The notes: generated by a model not told the origin, from the letters alone. Positions 44,816 to 54,163 are shown, numbered from the stretch's first letter. The stretch is 64,000 bases of DNA from Burkholderia sp. 9120 (GCF_000745015.1 NZ_JQNA01000002.1:5580001-5644000), one strand, 5' to 3'. A program made the numbers and translations.

Positions 44816-44834
44816 TAGTAAAGAAAGTTTCCTA
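44816..44834. promoter_or_regulatory. Candidate ROK operator (TAGnAAA-N5-TTTnCTA)
   Basis: TAGTAAAGAAAGTTTCCTA is an imperfect 19-base palindrome with half-sites TAGnAAA and TTTnCTA, resembling known ROK/XylR-type sites. It lies midway between the divergent ROK regulator and the APC permease, where a repressor could control both. Confidence 0.6.
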
Positions 44835-44911
44835 TCATTCGGCAACACAAAAATGAGATGAATGCCGAAGCATCCGATCAACGACGCGGCGAGCGCCGCA
44901 TGGAGATATCG

Positions 44912-46390
44912 ATGAGCGATTCCACCTGGCGGGAACCGTCCCCGCAAGTCACGGCTGACGCGGCCGCCGAGCCCGCGGCCGAGGCGCCGCACTTCCGCCG
45001 CTCGGTCGGCCTGTTCCCGGCGATCGCCGTGAACATGATCCAGATTTGCGGCGTCGGGCCGTTCCTGACCATTCCGGCTATCGTCGCCGTGCTGAACGGG
45101 CCGCTGGCGATCATCGGCTGGATTCTCGGCGCGGTGTTGTCCATGGCGGACGGCCTCGTCTGGGCGGAACTCGGCGCGGCGATGCCGGGTGCCGGCGGCA
45201 CCTATCTCTACGTGCGCGAAGCGTTCCAGTACCGCACCGGCAAGCTGATGCCGTTCCTGTTCGTCTGGACCGCGATGCTGTCCATTCCGCTCATCATGAG
45301 CACGGGCATTATCGGTTTCGTGCAGTACCTCGGGTTCTTTCTGCCGACGCTGTCGGCATGGCAGACACACGCCATCGGCGTCGGCGTGACCGCGCTGGTG
45401 GTGCTCGCGCTGTATCGGCGGATCGAATCGATTCGCGCGTTGAGCACGGTGCTGTGGGTCATCATGATGCTGGCGGTCGGGCTGACCATCGCGGCCGCGT
45501 ACTCGGATTTCCATCTGAGTCTCGCAACCACGCTGCCGCCCGGCGCGGGCGATCTCGGCAAGTTCTTCACCGGCCTCGGCGCCGGCCTGATCATCGCCAT
45601 TTACGACTACGCCGGCTACAACACCACCGCGTACATGGGCGACGAACTGAAAAACCCCGGCCGCGTGATGCCGCGCTCGATCATCGTGTCGATCATCGCG
45701 ATGATGGTGCTGTACCTGACGATGCAGATCGGCGTGATCGGCACGGTGCCGTGGCAGGAGGTCGCGAAATCGACGTCGGTGGCGTCGCTGGTCGTGGAGC
45801 GCAACTGGGGGCATACGGCGGCCGCGATCGTCACGGTGCTGATCCTGTTCGCCGCGTTCGCGTCGGTGTTCGCCGGCTTGCTCGGCGGCTCGCGCGTGCC
45901 CTTCTACGCGGCACGCGACGGCGTGTTCCTCGCCGCCTTCGGCAAGCTGCATCCGAAGCACAACTTCCCGCACGTCGCGCTGATCGTGATGGGCGTGGTC
46001 ACGGCGGCCGGCACGTTTTTCGACCTGACCTCCGTGATCAACATGCTGGTTGCGGTCGCGGTGCTGTTGCAGTCGGTCGCGCAGATTGCGGCGCTGACCG
46101 TGCTGCGCCGCCGTCAGCCGACGCTCGAACGGCCGTACCGGCAGTGGCTTTATCCCGTGCCGAGCCTGGTCGCGCTGGTCGGCTGGCTCTACGTGTTCTA
46201 TGCGACCGATCATCAATCGCAGTTGATGTCGACCGGCTGGCTGGTTCTCGGCCTGATCGCATTCCTGATCTGGGCGCGCGTGGCGCGTCAATGGCCGTTC
46301 GGTCCCAGGCCGATCCGCGAAGTATTTCTCGAACGTCAGATGAGCAGCACCGCAACCGCCTCCGCCAATACGCAAACGCATGCACGTTAA
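44912..46390 (+). CDS. APC family amino acid/amine permease
   Basis: 492 residues from the ATG at 44912 (GGAG six bases upstream; alternative in-frame starts at 44858 and 44900). Twelve predicted membrane helices begin near residue 35. The first helix carries MIQICGVGPFLTIP and the next ELGAAMPGAGGTYLY, typical of the amino acid-polyamine-organocation superfamily. It is the first gene of an operon with a ROK kinase and faces a ROK regulator, hinting at an amino sugar or related substrate rather than a plain amino acid. That is inference from context. Confidence 0.92.
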   Translation: MSDSTWREPSPQVTADAAAEPAAEAPHFRRSVGLFPAIAVNMIQICGVGPFLTIPAIVAVLNGPLAIIGWILGAVLSMADGLVWAELGAAMPGAGGTYLYVREAFQYRTGKLMPFLFVWTAMLSIPLIMSTGIIGFVQYLGFFLPTLSAWQTHAIGVGVTALVVLALYRRIESIRALSTVLWVIMMLAVGLTIAAAYSDFHLSLATTLPPGAGDLGKFFTGLGAGLIIAIYDYAGYNTTAYMGDELKNPGRVMPRSIIVSIIAMMVLYLTMQIGVIGTVPWQEVAKSTSVASLVVERNWGHTAAAIVTVLILFAAFASVFAGLLGGSRVPFYAARDGVFLAAFGKLHPKHNFPHVALIVMGVVTAAGTFFDLTSVINMLVAVAVLLQSVAQIAALTVLRRRQPTLERPYRQWLYPVPSLVALVGWLYVFYATDHQSQLMSTGWLVLGLIAFLIWARVARQWPFGPRPIREVFLERQMSSTATASANTQTHAR

Positions 46391-47381
46391 CGACCTGGAT
46401 GAAACCCGGCGCGCTGGCGCCGGGCCGCATGGATTTCTGCTGGCGATCGATTTCGGCGGCACCAAGATCGCCATGTCGACCGCCACGGAAACCGGACAAC
46501 GCCTTCACGAAGCGGAAATTCCGACCCTGGCGCAACAAGGTGCGCAGACCGTCATGCGCCGCATGTTCGACGCGGCGCGAGCGTTGATCGCGACGACCGC
46601 GGCCGACGTCGGCGGTGAATTGCTTGCGGCCGCTGCCGTTACGCCGGGCATCGTGGAACCGGACGGCATTCGCCTCGCGCCGAACAACCCGGGCTGGGAC
46701 CGGCTCGCCTTGCACGACGAACTACGCAGGGGTTTCGCGATTCAATGCGTCGGCGTTGAAACCGACGTCAAAGCCGCCGCGCTCGCGGAAGCCCGTTGCG
46801 GCGCGCTGGCCGGCGTCGAGTGTGGTCTCTACGTGAACCTCGGAACGGGTCTCGCGGCGGCTGCGGTTGTCGGTGGGAAGGTGCTGCGCGGCGCGCATGG
46901 CGCGGCCGGCGAGATCGGCTATCAGTTGCGCGGCGTGCCGGGCGAAACCCTATTCGCCGATGGCGGCGCGCCGCTGGAAGACTTCGTGTCGGGCCGTGCG
47001 ATCGGCGAGCGTGTGAGCGCGCTGCTCGGACGCAACGTGAGCACGCGCGAAGCGTTTGCAATGCGTGAGTCCGTGCCGCAAGTGAAGGCGCTGCTCGACG
47101 ACACGCTCTACCGCCTCGGCGTGCATATCGTCAATCTGAGCTTGATGCTGGACCCGTCGCGGATCGTGATCGGCGGCGGCATGGCGCGGATTCCGGGTAT
47201 TGCGGACGACATCCGCTCGTTGCTGAAACGCGCCGTGCCCTATCCACCGGAGGTGATGATTGCCGCTTTCGGTCACGGCGCGGCGCTGCAAGGCGCGATC
47301 GTGGCAGCCGGCGATGCCTGGCGCGCGCGACGTGTGCCGCCGGGTCTTGCGCCGTTGCGTGCGGTGGAGCCGGCGTTGTAG
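46380..47381 (+). CDS. ROK family kinase-like protein (glucokinase-type fold) without the zinc cluster
   Basis: 333 residues. ATP-binding DFGGTKIAMS near residue 22, VTPGIVEPDG, and a catalytic-aspartate region TDVKAAALAE are present. The ROK signature reads HGAAGEIGYQL: the usual GEIGH histidine is tyrosine, and no CxCGxxGC zinc motif follows. ROK kinases phosphorylate hexoses or N-acyl amino sugars; loss of the zinc site suggests a divergent substrate. It overlaps the permease gene by 11 bases, so uptake and phosphorylation are probably coupled. Confidence 0.88.
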   Translation: MHVNDLDETRRAGAGPHGFLLAIDFGGTKIAMSTATETGQRLHEAEIPTLAQQGAQTVMRRMFDAARALIATTAADVGGELLAAAAVTPGIVEPDGIRLAPNNPGWDRLALHDELRRGFAIQCVGVETDVKAAALAEARCGALAGVECGLYVNLGTGLAAAAVVGGKVLRGAHGAAGEIGYQLRGVPGETLFADGGAPLEDFVSGRAIGERVSALLGRNVSTREAFAMRESVPQVKALLDDTLYRLGVHIVNLSLMLDPSRIVIGGGMARIPGIADDIRSLLKRAVPYPPEVMIAAFGHGAALQGAIVAAGDAWRARRVPPGLAPLRAVEPAL

Positions 47382-47518
47382 TTAAACGGTGGCCGCCATG
47401 ACACGCGCTACTCGTTGCTCGTTGCGCAACGCATCCGGCACCTGCCTGGCACCCGCTCGCAGCACGCTCCGGCCGAACCCAGGCACATGACGTGCTACCG
47501 CATCTCCCTGGTAAGAGG

Positions 47519-47541
47519 TTGACTGCCGGACTCGTCCGGCA
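47519..47541 (+). promoter_or_regulatory. Promoter-like element and hairpin upstream of the PRC-barrel gene
   Basis: A TTGACT -35-like box (47519-47524) runs into a perfect seven-base-arm inverted repeat TGCCGGA-CTCG-TCCGGCA (47524-47541), about 30 bases before the PRC-barrel ATG. It may be an operator or a 5' leader hairpin. Evidence is weak. Confidence 0.3.
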
Positions 47542-47572
47542 CCCATCCCGACACATAAACCAGGAGCCGAAA

Positions 47573-48004
47573 ATGAAAGCGAACACACTGATCTGCGCTG
47601 CCGCGCTTGTCGCGATCTGCGCGTCGCAAGGCGCGGTCGCCCAGGTGGCCGGCCTGCAACCGCTCGGTGGCACGGTGGAGCAGACCAACGCGTTGCTGAA
47701 GGGCTGGAGCGTGCGCCGCGCGCTGGTCGACGAACCGGTCTACAACGATCTCAACGACAAGATCGGCAGCATCTACGACGTGATCATTGCGCCGGATCGC
47801 AAGGCAACCTACGCGGTCGTCTCGGTGGGTGGATTCCTCGGCATGGGCAAGCACTACGTGGCGATTGCGGTCGACCACTTCGAGATACGCGACGGCAATC
47901 TGTTCCTGCCCGGCGCAACCAAGGACGCACTAAAGTCCGTGCCCGAGTTCGAGTACAACAAGCTCGAAAAGGCGACCAAGCCGCACAAGGTCAGCGCGAA
48001 TTAA
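47573..48004 (+). CDS. Secreted PRC-barrel domain protein
   Basis: 143 residues from ATG with AGGAG seven bases upstream. A Sec signal peptide (about 1-23, AVA-Q) is followed by a PRC-barrel domain (about 45-110; VYNDLNDKIGSIYDVIIAP, YAVVSVGGFLGMGKHYVAIAV). PRC-barrels are small beta domains seen in photosynthetic reaction centre H subunits and RimM; periplasmic versions in Burkholderiaceae are of unknown role, perhaps stress or envelope related. It is a single-gene unit. Confidence 0.9.
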   Translation: MKANTLICAAALVAICASQGAVAQVAGLQPLGGTVEQTNALLKGWSVRRALVDEPVYNDLNDKIGSIYDVIIAPDRKATYAVVSVGGFLGMGKHYVAIAVDHFEIRDGNLFLPGATKDALKSVPEFEYNKLEKATKPHKVSAN

Positions 48005-48102
48005 CGGGTAGCGGATAAGTAGCGGGTCAATGCAGGCCATGCAACGCAACGTGTGCCAACTATGCGACGTGAGGTGACGTGAGACGACGCGTTGCACGGC
48101 CT

Positions 48103-49119
48103 TCAACGCGTCGGGGCCGTGACCAGTTGCAACGGCGTCTCGATCACCCTCGACAGGTCGCCTTCCCTTCTCTGCTCGGTCACGGCTTTCAATGCCACAT
48201 CGAGCCCGAACACGGCCTGGCGGTCCGCGAACTGATCGATGGTGGCGAGTACGCGGCCGTCGGCAATCAACGGCTTGATCGCTTCGATATCGTTATAACC
48301 GGTGATCGACACGCCGCCGGTTCTACCGGCGTCGCGCACCGCATCGACCGCGCCCATTGCCATGTTGTCGTTGCCGCACAGCAGTCCGCGCAGTTGCGGA
48401 TGCTCGCCGAGCATCGCCGCGGCGGCGTCACGGCCTTTGCCGTAATCCCAGTGGCCCGATTGCACCGCGACCACCTTGATGCCCGCCGCGCTCATCGCCT
48501 CCCGGCCTCCTTCCGTGCGCTGCTGGGCATTGCGATCGGCCGAAATACCTTCGATGATCCCCACTTCGTCGCCCGCCTTGAGCCGCCCGGCCAGCACCTT
48601 CGCCACCTGCAGCGCGCCCTTGCGATTGTTCGGCCCGACGAACGGCACGGAGATACCGGCTGCGTCCTGAGACACGTCGTCGAGCGGATTGTCGATCGTA
48701 ATCACGATGATGCCGGCCTTGATCCCGCGCGCGATCACCGGCGTCAGCGCCTTCGAGTCGGTCGGCGCGATCACGATCGCGTCCATCTTCGCGCGGATCA
48801 TGTCTTCGACCATGCGGATCTGCACCGCCGTGTCACCCTCCGACGCCGTACCGCGCACCGTCAAACCAAATTGCGACGCGTAATGCTGCTGGTAGTTTTG
48901 CGCGGCGTTCTGCATGGCGGCCGTGAACGGATCGGCAAGCGACTTCAGCACGAGGCCGACCTTCAGCTTGCCGCCTTGCAGCGCCTGAACAGCGGGCGAG
49001 GTCAGCAGACCGGCCGCAGCGAGCGTGCCGGCAAACAGCACGCGGCGGCGCATGCTCAAAGGCGAGTTCTGCTGGGGCATGGCCCAGGAAGACCTGCTTC
49101 GGGGCGTCTTCTGCGTCAT
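48103..49119 (-). CDS. Periplasmic sugar-binding protein (ribose/RbsB-like, peripla_BP_4)
   Basis: 338 residues from the ATG at 49119, preceded by GGAGGAGGA. A twin-Arg-containing n-region (MRRRVLFAGT) and hydrophobic stretch give a signal peptide ending near PAVQALQ. The mature part is a type I periplasmic-binding fold: KVGLVLKSLADPF, DAIVIAPTDSKAL, GGVSITGYNDIEAIK. Such proteins deliver pentoses or related sugars to an ABC importer, but no permease or ATPase gene is adjacent, so it is either an orphan or a sensor. Confidence 0.92.
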   Translation of the reverse strand: MTQKTPRSRSSWAMPQQNSPLSMRRRVLFAGTLAAAGLLTSPAVQALQGGKLKVGLVLKSLADPFTAAMQNAAQNYQQHYASQFGLTVRGTASEGDTAVQIRMVEDMIRAKMDAIVIAPTDSKALTPVIARGIKAGIIVITIDNPLDDVSQDAAGISVPFVGPNNRKGALQVAKVLAGRLKAGDEVGIIEGISADRNAQQRTEGGREAMSAAGIKVVAVQSGHWDYGKGRDAAAAMLGEHPQLRGLLCGNDNMAMGAVDAVRDAGRTGGVSITGYNDIEAIKPLIADGRVLATIDQFADRQAVFGLDVALKAVTEQRREGDLSRVIETPLQLVTAPTR

Positions 49120-49213
49120 GAACGTTTTCCTCCTCCGCTGGCCTGACGAAACGCGACTCCGCACCCTGACGCCTGTGAACGGCCGCGCTCGCACGCTCGC
49201 ATGGCGGCGAGCA

Positions 49214-50671
49214 TCAAGCCGGCTTCAACGCGAGCAAGGCCGCGACGATGTCGTCGAACAGCGGACGGCTGCCGATCTCTTCGCTCAGGCAATTGTCCTT
49301 CAACTCCGCGAGCTTCGCCGCCACGTCGGCCGGTGTGTCGAGCCAGTCGCAGCGTTCGAGCAACTCTTCGAGCAGGCAGCCGTAAGCGCGAACTTCGAGA
49401 CGCTGCAGCGCGGCGCCGGTGTCCGCCTCTTCCGTGCGATAGATCGATGCCGCGCCGAAATCGCCCAGCAGCGCGTGCCCCTGACCGTCGTACAGAATAT
49501 TGTGCGCGTACAGATCGCCATGCATGATGCCGCGCCGATGCAAATGACTCGCCGCCAATGCAATGCCTTGCGCGATCGCCCACGCGGACGCCGGATCGAA
49601 GCGCGTGCCGGCGCCGTAGATGTCGCGCGTACACGATTCGAGGCTCGGCGGACCGCCCAGGTTGCCGAAGCGCGGATCGATCAATTCCATCACGAGTCCG
49701 TGCGTGCCCGCCGGATGGTCCGCCACTTTGCCCGCCACCGGGATCAGGTTCGGATGAACGCCGGCCTGGATGCAGGCGGCCATCTCGCAGTCCGGCAAAC
49801 CGTCGCTGGTCACTGCGCCCTTGAACAGCTTGACGGCGACCGGTCGCGCAACGCCTTCGTGCTCCGCCGACAGTTCCGCGCGATAGATCACGCCGGAAGC
49901 GCCTTCGCCCAAAGTCTGTTCGAGTTTCAACGCGTTCCATGGGATCGCCGCGATCGGCGTATCGACCAGCGCCGAGGTTTCTAACGCTTCGTCGAACGGA
50001 TTGCCGGCGAAGGCCAGCCAGGCGAGTCGGGGCAGGCGTGTCAGCCAGTCCGGCAATTTATCGAGCTGGTTCGCCGCGAGACGCACCAGTTCGAGCCGCG
50101 TGCAAGCGGCCAACGTGTCGGGCAACTCATGCAGTTGATTGCCTGCCAGCATCAGCTTTTGCAATTGCGTGCAGCGGCCGATTTCCGACGGCAGCGCTTC
50201 GAGCCGATTGTCGGTGAGCACGAGCCAGCGCAGCAGCGGCGGCAACGCGTTGCCGGACACTTCGCGAATCCGGTTGGCCTTGAAGCCGATCATGCTCAAC
50301 TGCTCGCATTGCCCCAGCATGGGCGGCAACTCGGTGAACAGGTTGTCGGACGCAAAGAGAATGCGCAGCTTGCGCAGGCGCGGCAAATCGTCAGGCAGCG
50401 CACTGAGCGCATTGCCGGACAGGTCGAGGACTTCCAGCGTGTCGGCCAGATCGAAAATCTCGCGCGGAAATTCGCTGAGTCCGCACGCCAGTTTGAGCTG
50501 GCGCGCACCGGCGAGCTGGCCGGCCCGCAGTCGTTCAAGTGTCGTGGTCAAAGTCGTGGTCTGGCTATCCGTTGCCGGTACGCGTTGTACCGGGGGCCTC
50601 AATTCTACTGAGTCGCGGCGAGCGGGTCCGCGTTCGCCGTGATTCAACCCATCGTCACCAAAACGCCCCAC
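49214..50671 (-). CDS. Leucine-rich repeat protein with a protein kinase domain
   Basis: 485 residues from a GTG at 50671; later TTG starts are possible, and the first 35 residues are not conserved-looking. Residues about 75-225 hold six or seven LRR units (LxxLPxxLxxLxxL spacing, for example EVLDLSGNALSALP). A kinase domain follows (about 245-480): glycine loop GEGASGVIY, Lys281 in VAVKLFKG, the HGD loop MHGDLYAHNIL (Asp386) and DFG Asp404. The catalytic residues are intact, so activity is plausible. No signal peptide. Substrate unknown. LRR-kinase fusions recall eukaryotic receptor or ROCO-type proteins and occur in Burkholderiaceae and environmental bacteria. Confidence 0.9.
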   Translation of the reverse strand: MGRFGDDGLNHGERGPARRDSVELRPPVQRVPATDSQTTTLTTTLERLRAGQLAGARQLKLACGLSEFPREIFDLADTLEVLDLSGNALSALPDDLPRLRKLRILFASDNLFTELPPMLGQCEQLSMIGFKANRIREVSGNALPPLLRWLVLTDNRLEALPSEIGRCTQLQKLMLAGNQLHELPDTLAACTRLELVRLAANQLDKLPDWLTRLPRLAWLAFAGNPFDEALETSALVDTPIAAIPWNALKLEQTLGEGASGVIYRAELSAEHEGVARPVAVKLFKGAVTSDGLPDCEMAACIQAGVHPNLIPVAGKVADHPAGTHGLVMELIDPRFGNLGGPPSLESCTRDIYGAGTRFDPASAWAIAQGIALAASHLHRRGIMHGDLYAHNILYDGQGHALLGDFGAASIYRTEEADTGAALQRLEVRAYGCLLEELLERCDWLDTPADVAAKLAELKDNCLSEEIGSRPLFDDIVAALLALKPA

Positions 50672-50833
50672 ACGGCGCGCACATCTGTCATGCTTTCACA
50701 CCAATTGGACAGCAAGATCTGGAGCGCGGGCAGCGGGCTCGAAGTTCACACTGTTGAACATCGGCGCGCACTACGCGACATCGCGGCGTCGCCTTACCGG
50801 CATGCCGGCCTCCAACCCGCCAGGAGAAGCACC

Positions 50834-51484
50834 GTGACATACGCATACAAGTTGATGGATTCGCCCGTCGGACAGTTGAAGCTCGTCGCAAATGGCGAAC
50901 GGCTGGCCGCGATTCTGTGGGAAAACGACAAGCCGAACCGGGTTCGTCTCGGCGCGCTGCTTGAGGCGAACGACCGCCCGATCCTGATCGAAAGCGAACG
51001 GCAATTGAACGAGTACTTTGCCGGCAAGCGCCAGGCGTTCGACCTCGCGCTCGACTTTCAGGGCACCGAATTCCAGAAGAAAGTCTGGCACGCGCTGTTG
51101 ACGATCCCGTTCGGCCAGACGCGCAGCTACAAGGATATTGCGCTGCAAATCGGCAATCTCAACGCCGTGCGCGCAGTCGGCGCAGCGAACGGCAAGAACC
51201 CGATCTCCATCGTCGCGCCGTGCCATCGGGTGATCGGCGCGTCCGGCGAGCTGACCGGGTTCGCGGGCGGACTGGCGAACAAGATGCTGCTGTTGTCGCT
51301 GGAGGCAGGGCAGACTTCGTTGGAAGCGGCAGCGGATGGGGCGATTGCAACTTCTGCTTCTGCTTCGGCTTCGGCTTCAGCTTCGGCACCCGCGCCCGCT
51401 CCTGCCCATAAGGTCGAGGCACGCGCCAAGCCCGCACGTCACGCGCCGAGCGTCGGCACGCAAGCGTCGCTGTTCGGCAATTGA
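50834..51484 (+). CDS. ogt: Methylated-DNA-protein-cysteine methyltransferase (Ogt) with a C-terminal extension
   Basis: 216 residues from a GTG with AGGAG eight bases upstream; the frame is open back to 50639 without homology. The acceptor Cys130 lies in APCHRVIG, the helix-turn-helix arginine finger region in VRAVGAANGKNPI. It removes O6-alkyl groups from guanine by suicide transfer to the cysteine. The family is about 160-170 residues; the additional 50 residues are a low-complexity Ser-Ala/Ala-Pro stretch plus a basic tail ending QASLFGN. It is divergent from the LRR-kinase gene. Confidence 0.94.
   Translation: MTYAYKLMDSPVGQLKLVANGERLAAILWENDKPNRVRLGALLEANDRPILIESERQLNEYFAGKRQAFDLALDFQGTEFQKKVWHALLTIPFGQTRSYKDIALQIGNLNAVRAVGAANGKNPISIVAPCHRVIGASGELTGFAGGLANKMLLLSLEAGQTSLEAAADGAIATSASASASASASAPAPAPAHKVEARAKPARHAPSVGTQASLFGN
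51353..51402 (+). repeat. Short-period repeat inside the ogt tail
   Basis: Reiterated TTCTGC/TTCGGC hexamers followed by CGCCCGCTCC-like units encode alternating Ser-Ala then Ala-Pro. Period is a multiple of three, so length changes alter the tail without breaking the frame. Confidence 0.6.
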
Positions 51485-51533
51485 GAATCGAGAATTGGGT
51501 CAAGGCGCGCGGTTCGTTGCCGCACGCGAATCG

Positions 51534-53120
51534 TCAGAAGTTCGCGAAGAACGCTCGCGCGGCCACCATGCAGAACGACGCGACCAGTTCGCCGTGATAC
51601 GCCTGCAACACGGCGGAAGCGCCGCCATCGGTTGCACCGCCCGCCACCGCCTGCTTCGCGAGCGACGCCTTGGCACTCGCGAAACCCTGCCTGATCGGCG
51701 CATACGGATCGTTCGGTCCAGTCACAGGCGAGTCCACGTCCAGCACCGAAGTCAGTCCCGCCGGCACCTTTGCGTTCAACCAGTACGCCTGCTCGGTGCG
51801 CGCGTTGAAGAAGAACACCGTCGGGTCCGCCTCGCCGCCGCACAGTTGCACCGGCGCGTGCGGCACCCAGTTGCGTAGATCGTTGCGCTTGAACGCCTGG
51901 CGCAGCGGCTGCGCCGGATTCGCAGCCGGGGTCCATGCTGCGGTGGGCTGCGGGAACGCGCCATCGGGATGAGCGGCGGCGTCTTCGAGGAGACTCAGAC
52001 GATAAGCGTTGCGCACGAGATTGGCGTCGCCGAATCCCGCCGCGGACACCGGCTTTAACGCGACCGGCACGAGTGGCGGCGCAGCGGGCGGCGTCATCGC
52101 AGCGAATTGCGGCGCGGGCGGCACGCTGCTGAAGAGCTGCGTCGGCGGCAATTTCTTCGCGGCGAAAAGTGCGTCGAGCGGTTGCAGACTCGGTAGCAAG
52201 GTCTCGATACCGGGCGCGTACGCCGCTTCATAAAAATCGCTGGGCTTGCGATAGATGTTCCCATAGGCCCGCTGATAACCCGTCACGATCAAGGTCGTGA
52301 AGAGCGTCGAACCCACGTTGACTTCACCTTCGATCAACGCGTCCGCGGTCGCGGCCAACGCATACGGACCCGATCCCGGCGCCGATGCGGTCACCTTCAC
52401 GCCGGCCGCCTGCAACGCGCGATGCGTCGCCAGCGCCACGAAGCCGCCCTGCGAATAACCGGTCACGAACAGCTTGCCGTTCTCGCGCGTTTTTTGTCCC
52501 CGCTTCGAGTCGTTCAGCACGAGGCGCGCGGCCCGCAGCGAGTCGATCACATCGGCGGATTGCTGGTCGGCGTTCAGATACGGGTGATACGGCAGATCGG
52601 AGCCGGCATAGCCCGCGTAATTGCTCGCCACCACGATGTAGCCCTGCGCCGCGTACATCGCGGCCACGGCGAGGCCTTCGCCGGCGCCGTCCGTGTTGGC
52701 GGGGTCCGTTTGCGTGATGTCGGCAAGGTTGTATTGACGGTACGGCGTGGTGCCGTGCGCGTAGATCATCAGCGGACGTGGCCCGCTGCACGCGGACGCG
52801 TGTCCGGTGGGGAGCATCAGCGCGCCGCTCGCCTGAGTCGGCTCGCCCGCGCCGCCGATCGTGCTGTAGCGGAACGTCACGATCTCGACGCCGCAAGCGG
52901 GCTTGCCGGCAATCTGCGCGAGCTGCTGACCGGAGGCATTCGACGCCAGCATTTTTCCAAACGCCGCGGCACTGAGCCGGAGCGACACGTGATGCTCGAG
53001 CAGTTGGCCGCGAGCCTTGCACCCCGTGTCACAACCGGAGTCGGCCTGCACACCGACACTGACGCCCGACGTGAAACCGATCAGCAGCCCGAGGGCGGCG
53101 TTTCGCATCGCTACACGCAT
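51534..53120 (-). CDS. Secreted alpha/beta hydrolase (lipase/esterase-like)
   Basis: 528 residues with GGAG seven bases upstream of the ATG. A signal peptide (about 1-27, VQA-D) precedes an alpha/beta-hydrolase fold: YAHGTTPY oxyanion region, nucleophile elbow GYSQGG, and a late Asp/His pair (CGGEADPTV and QAYHGEL). Two close cysteines (CDTGC) after the signal site suggest a disulfide. It resembles secretory lipases and feruloyl-esterase-like enzymes. Substrate unknown. Stands alone between ogt (convergent) and a LysR gene. Confidence 0.87.
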   Translation of the reverse strand: MRVAMRNAALGLLIGFTSGVSVGVQADSGCDTGCKARGQLLEHHVSLRLSAAAFGKMLASNASGQQLAQIAGKPACGVEIVTFRYSTIGGAGEPTQASGALMLPTGHASACSGPRPLMIYAHGTTPYRQYNLADITQTDPANTDGAGEGLAVAAMYAAQGYIVVASNYAGYAGSDLPYHPYLNADQQSADVIDSLRAARLVLNDSKRGQKTRENGKLFVTGYSQGGFVALATHRALQAAGVKVTASAPGSGPYALAATADALIEGEVNVGSTLFTTLIVTGYQRAYGNIYRKPSDFYEAAYAPGIETLLPSLQPLDALFAAKKLPPTQLFSSVPPAPQFAAMTPPAAPPLVPVALKPVSAAGFGDANLVRNAYRLSLLEDAAAHPDGAFPQPTAAWTPAANPAQPLRQAFKRNDLRNWVPHAPVQLCGGEADPTVFFFNARTEQAYWLNAKVPAGLTSVLDVDSPVTGPNDPYAPIRQGFASAKASLAKQAVAGGATDGGASAVLQAYHGELVASFCMVAARAFFANF

Positions 53121-53263
53121 GTGAGGCTCCGTTTTGTTGGTATGACAACGAATAGGCGGCCTTGCAAGGTGAAACGAGTATAGGTGAACCGATCCGCAAG
53201 CCGCTAGCGCGATCTCACGGCAGAACGACGACGCGATGACGCAATGACCCGGTCACGCAAGCC

Positions 53264-54163
53264 TCAGCGCGACGCCGGTATCGCCGACATCACCAGTTCT
53301 TCCGCTCGCGACAAAAACAGCTTCAGCACCGGCGACGTATTTGCGCGGCTATAACCGATCACCAGATCCACACCCGGCGCATCGCCTTCGAGCGGCCGGC
53401 TCACAACCGACCACGGCAGCAGGTTGTTCGCATACTCCGGCATCAACGCGAGCCCGCGCGTGGACGCCACCAGCGACATGGCCATCGCCAGATTGTCGAC
53501 GCCATGCTCGGGCGTGAGCGTCACGCCGCTCTCCCGCAGATACTGTTCGATCACGTCGTGCAGCACCTTCGCCTTGTTCGACGCCATGATGAACGTCTCG
53601 CCGACCAGATCCTCCGCGCGGATCGCCGCGCGCCCGGTCAACCGGTGATCGCTTGGCATCAGCACGATAAGCTTTTCGCGGTACACCACTTTGTAATCGA
53701 GATCGAAGCCCGGCTCGGCGCGCAGAAACGCAAGGTCGAGCTTGCCGCGCGCGAGCGCATCGGCAAGGTCCGGCGAGTAATGGCTCGATACGGTGACGTC
53801 GACGTTCGGCAGTTCGTCGCGCAGCACCTGCATGGCGCGCGGCAGCCAGGTCATTTCCTGGCCGGTCAGAAACCCCAGCGCAAAAACCTGTTTGGCGGGC
53901 CGCGACGCACGGCGCGCGGCCTCGATGGCCGCGTCGACCTGGGTCAGCGCGAGCCGCGCATGGTCGAGAAAGGCCTTGCCCGCCGCGGTCAGTTCAACCC
54001 CGCGCGCGCTGCGGCTGAACAATGCCGCGCCGACCTCGTCCTCGAGGTCGCGAATCTGCCGGCTCAGCGACGGCTGCGACGTATGCAAGCGCCGCTCCGC
54101 CGCGACCGTCAGGCTGCCCGTCTCGGCGACGGCCACGAAATACCGCAGGTGTCGAAGCTCCAT
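53264..54163 (-). CDS. LysR family regulator (CatR/CbbR-like group)
   Basis: 299 residues from MELRHLRYFVAVAE; an upstream frame to 54232 is non-homologous. HTH text LTVAAERRLHTSQPSLSRQIRDLE, then the effector domain (about 90-290). It is divergent from the alpha/beta hydrolase-SDR operon with 160 bases between, making that operon the likely target. Effector unknown. Confidence 0.94.
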   Translation of the reverse strand: MELRHLRYFVAVAETGSLTVAAERRLHTSQPSLSRQIRDLEDEVGAALFSRSARGVELTAAGKAFLDHARLALTQVDAAIEAARRASRPAKQVFALGFLTGQEMTWLPRAMQVLRDELPNVDVTVSSHYSPDLADALARGKLDLAFLRAEPGFDLDYKVVYREKLIVLMPSDHRLTGRAAIRAEDLVGETFIMASNKAKVLHDVIEQYLRESGVTLTPEHGVDNLAMAMSLVASTRGLALMPEYANNLLPWSVVSRPLEGDAPGVDLVIGYSRANTSPVLKLFLSRAEELVMSAIPASR

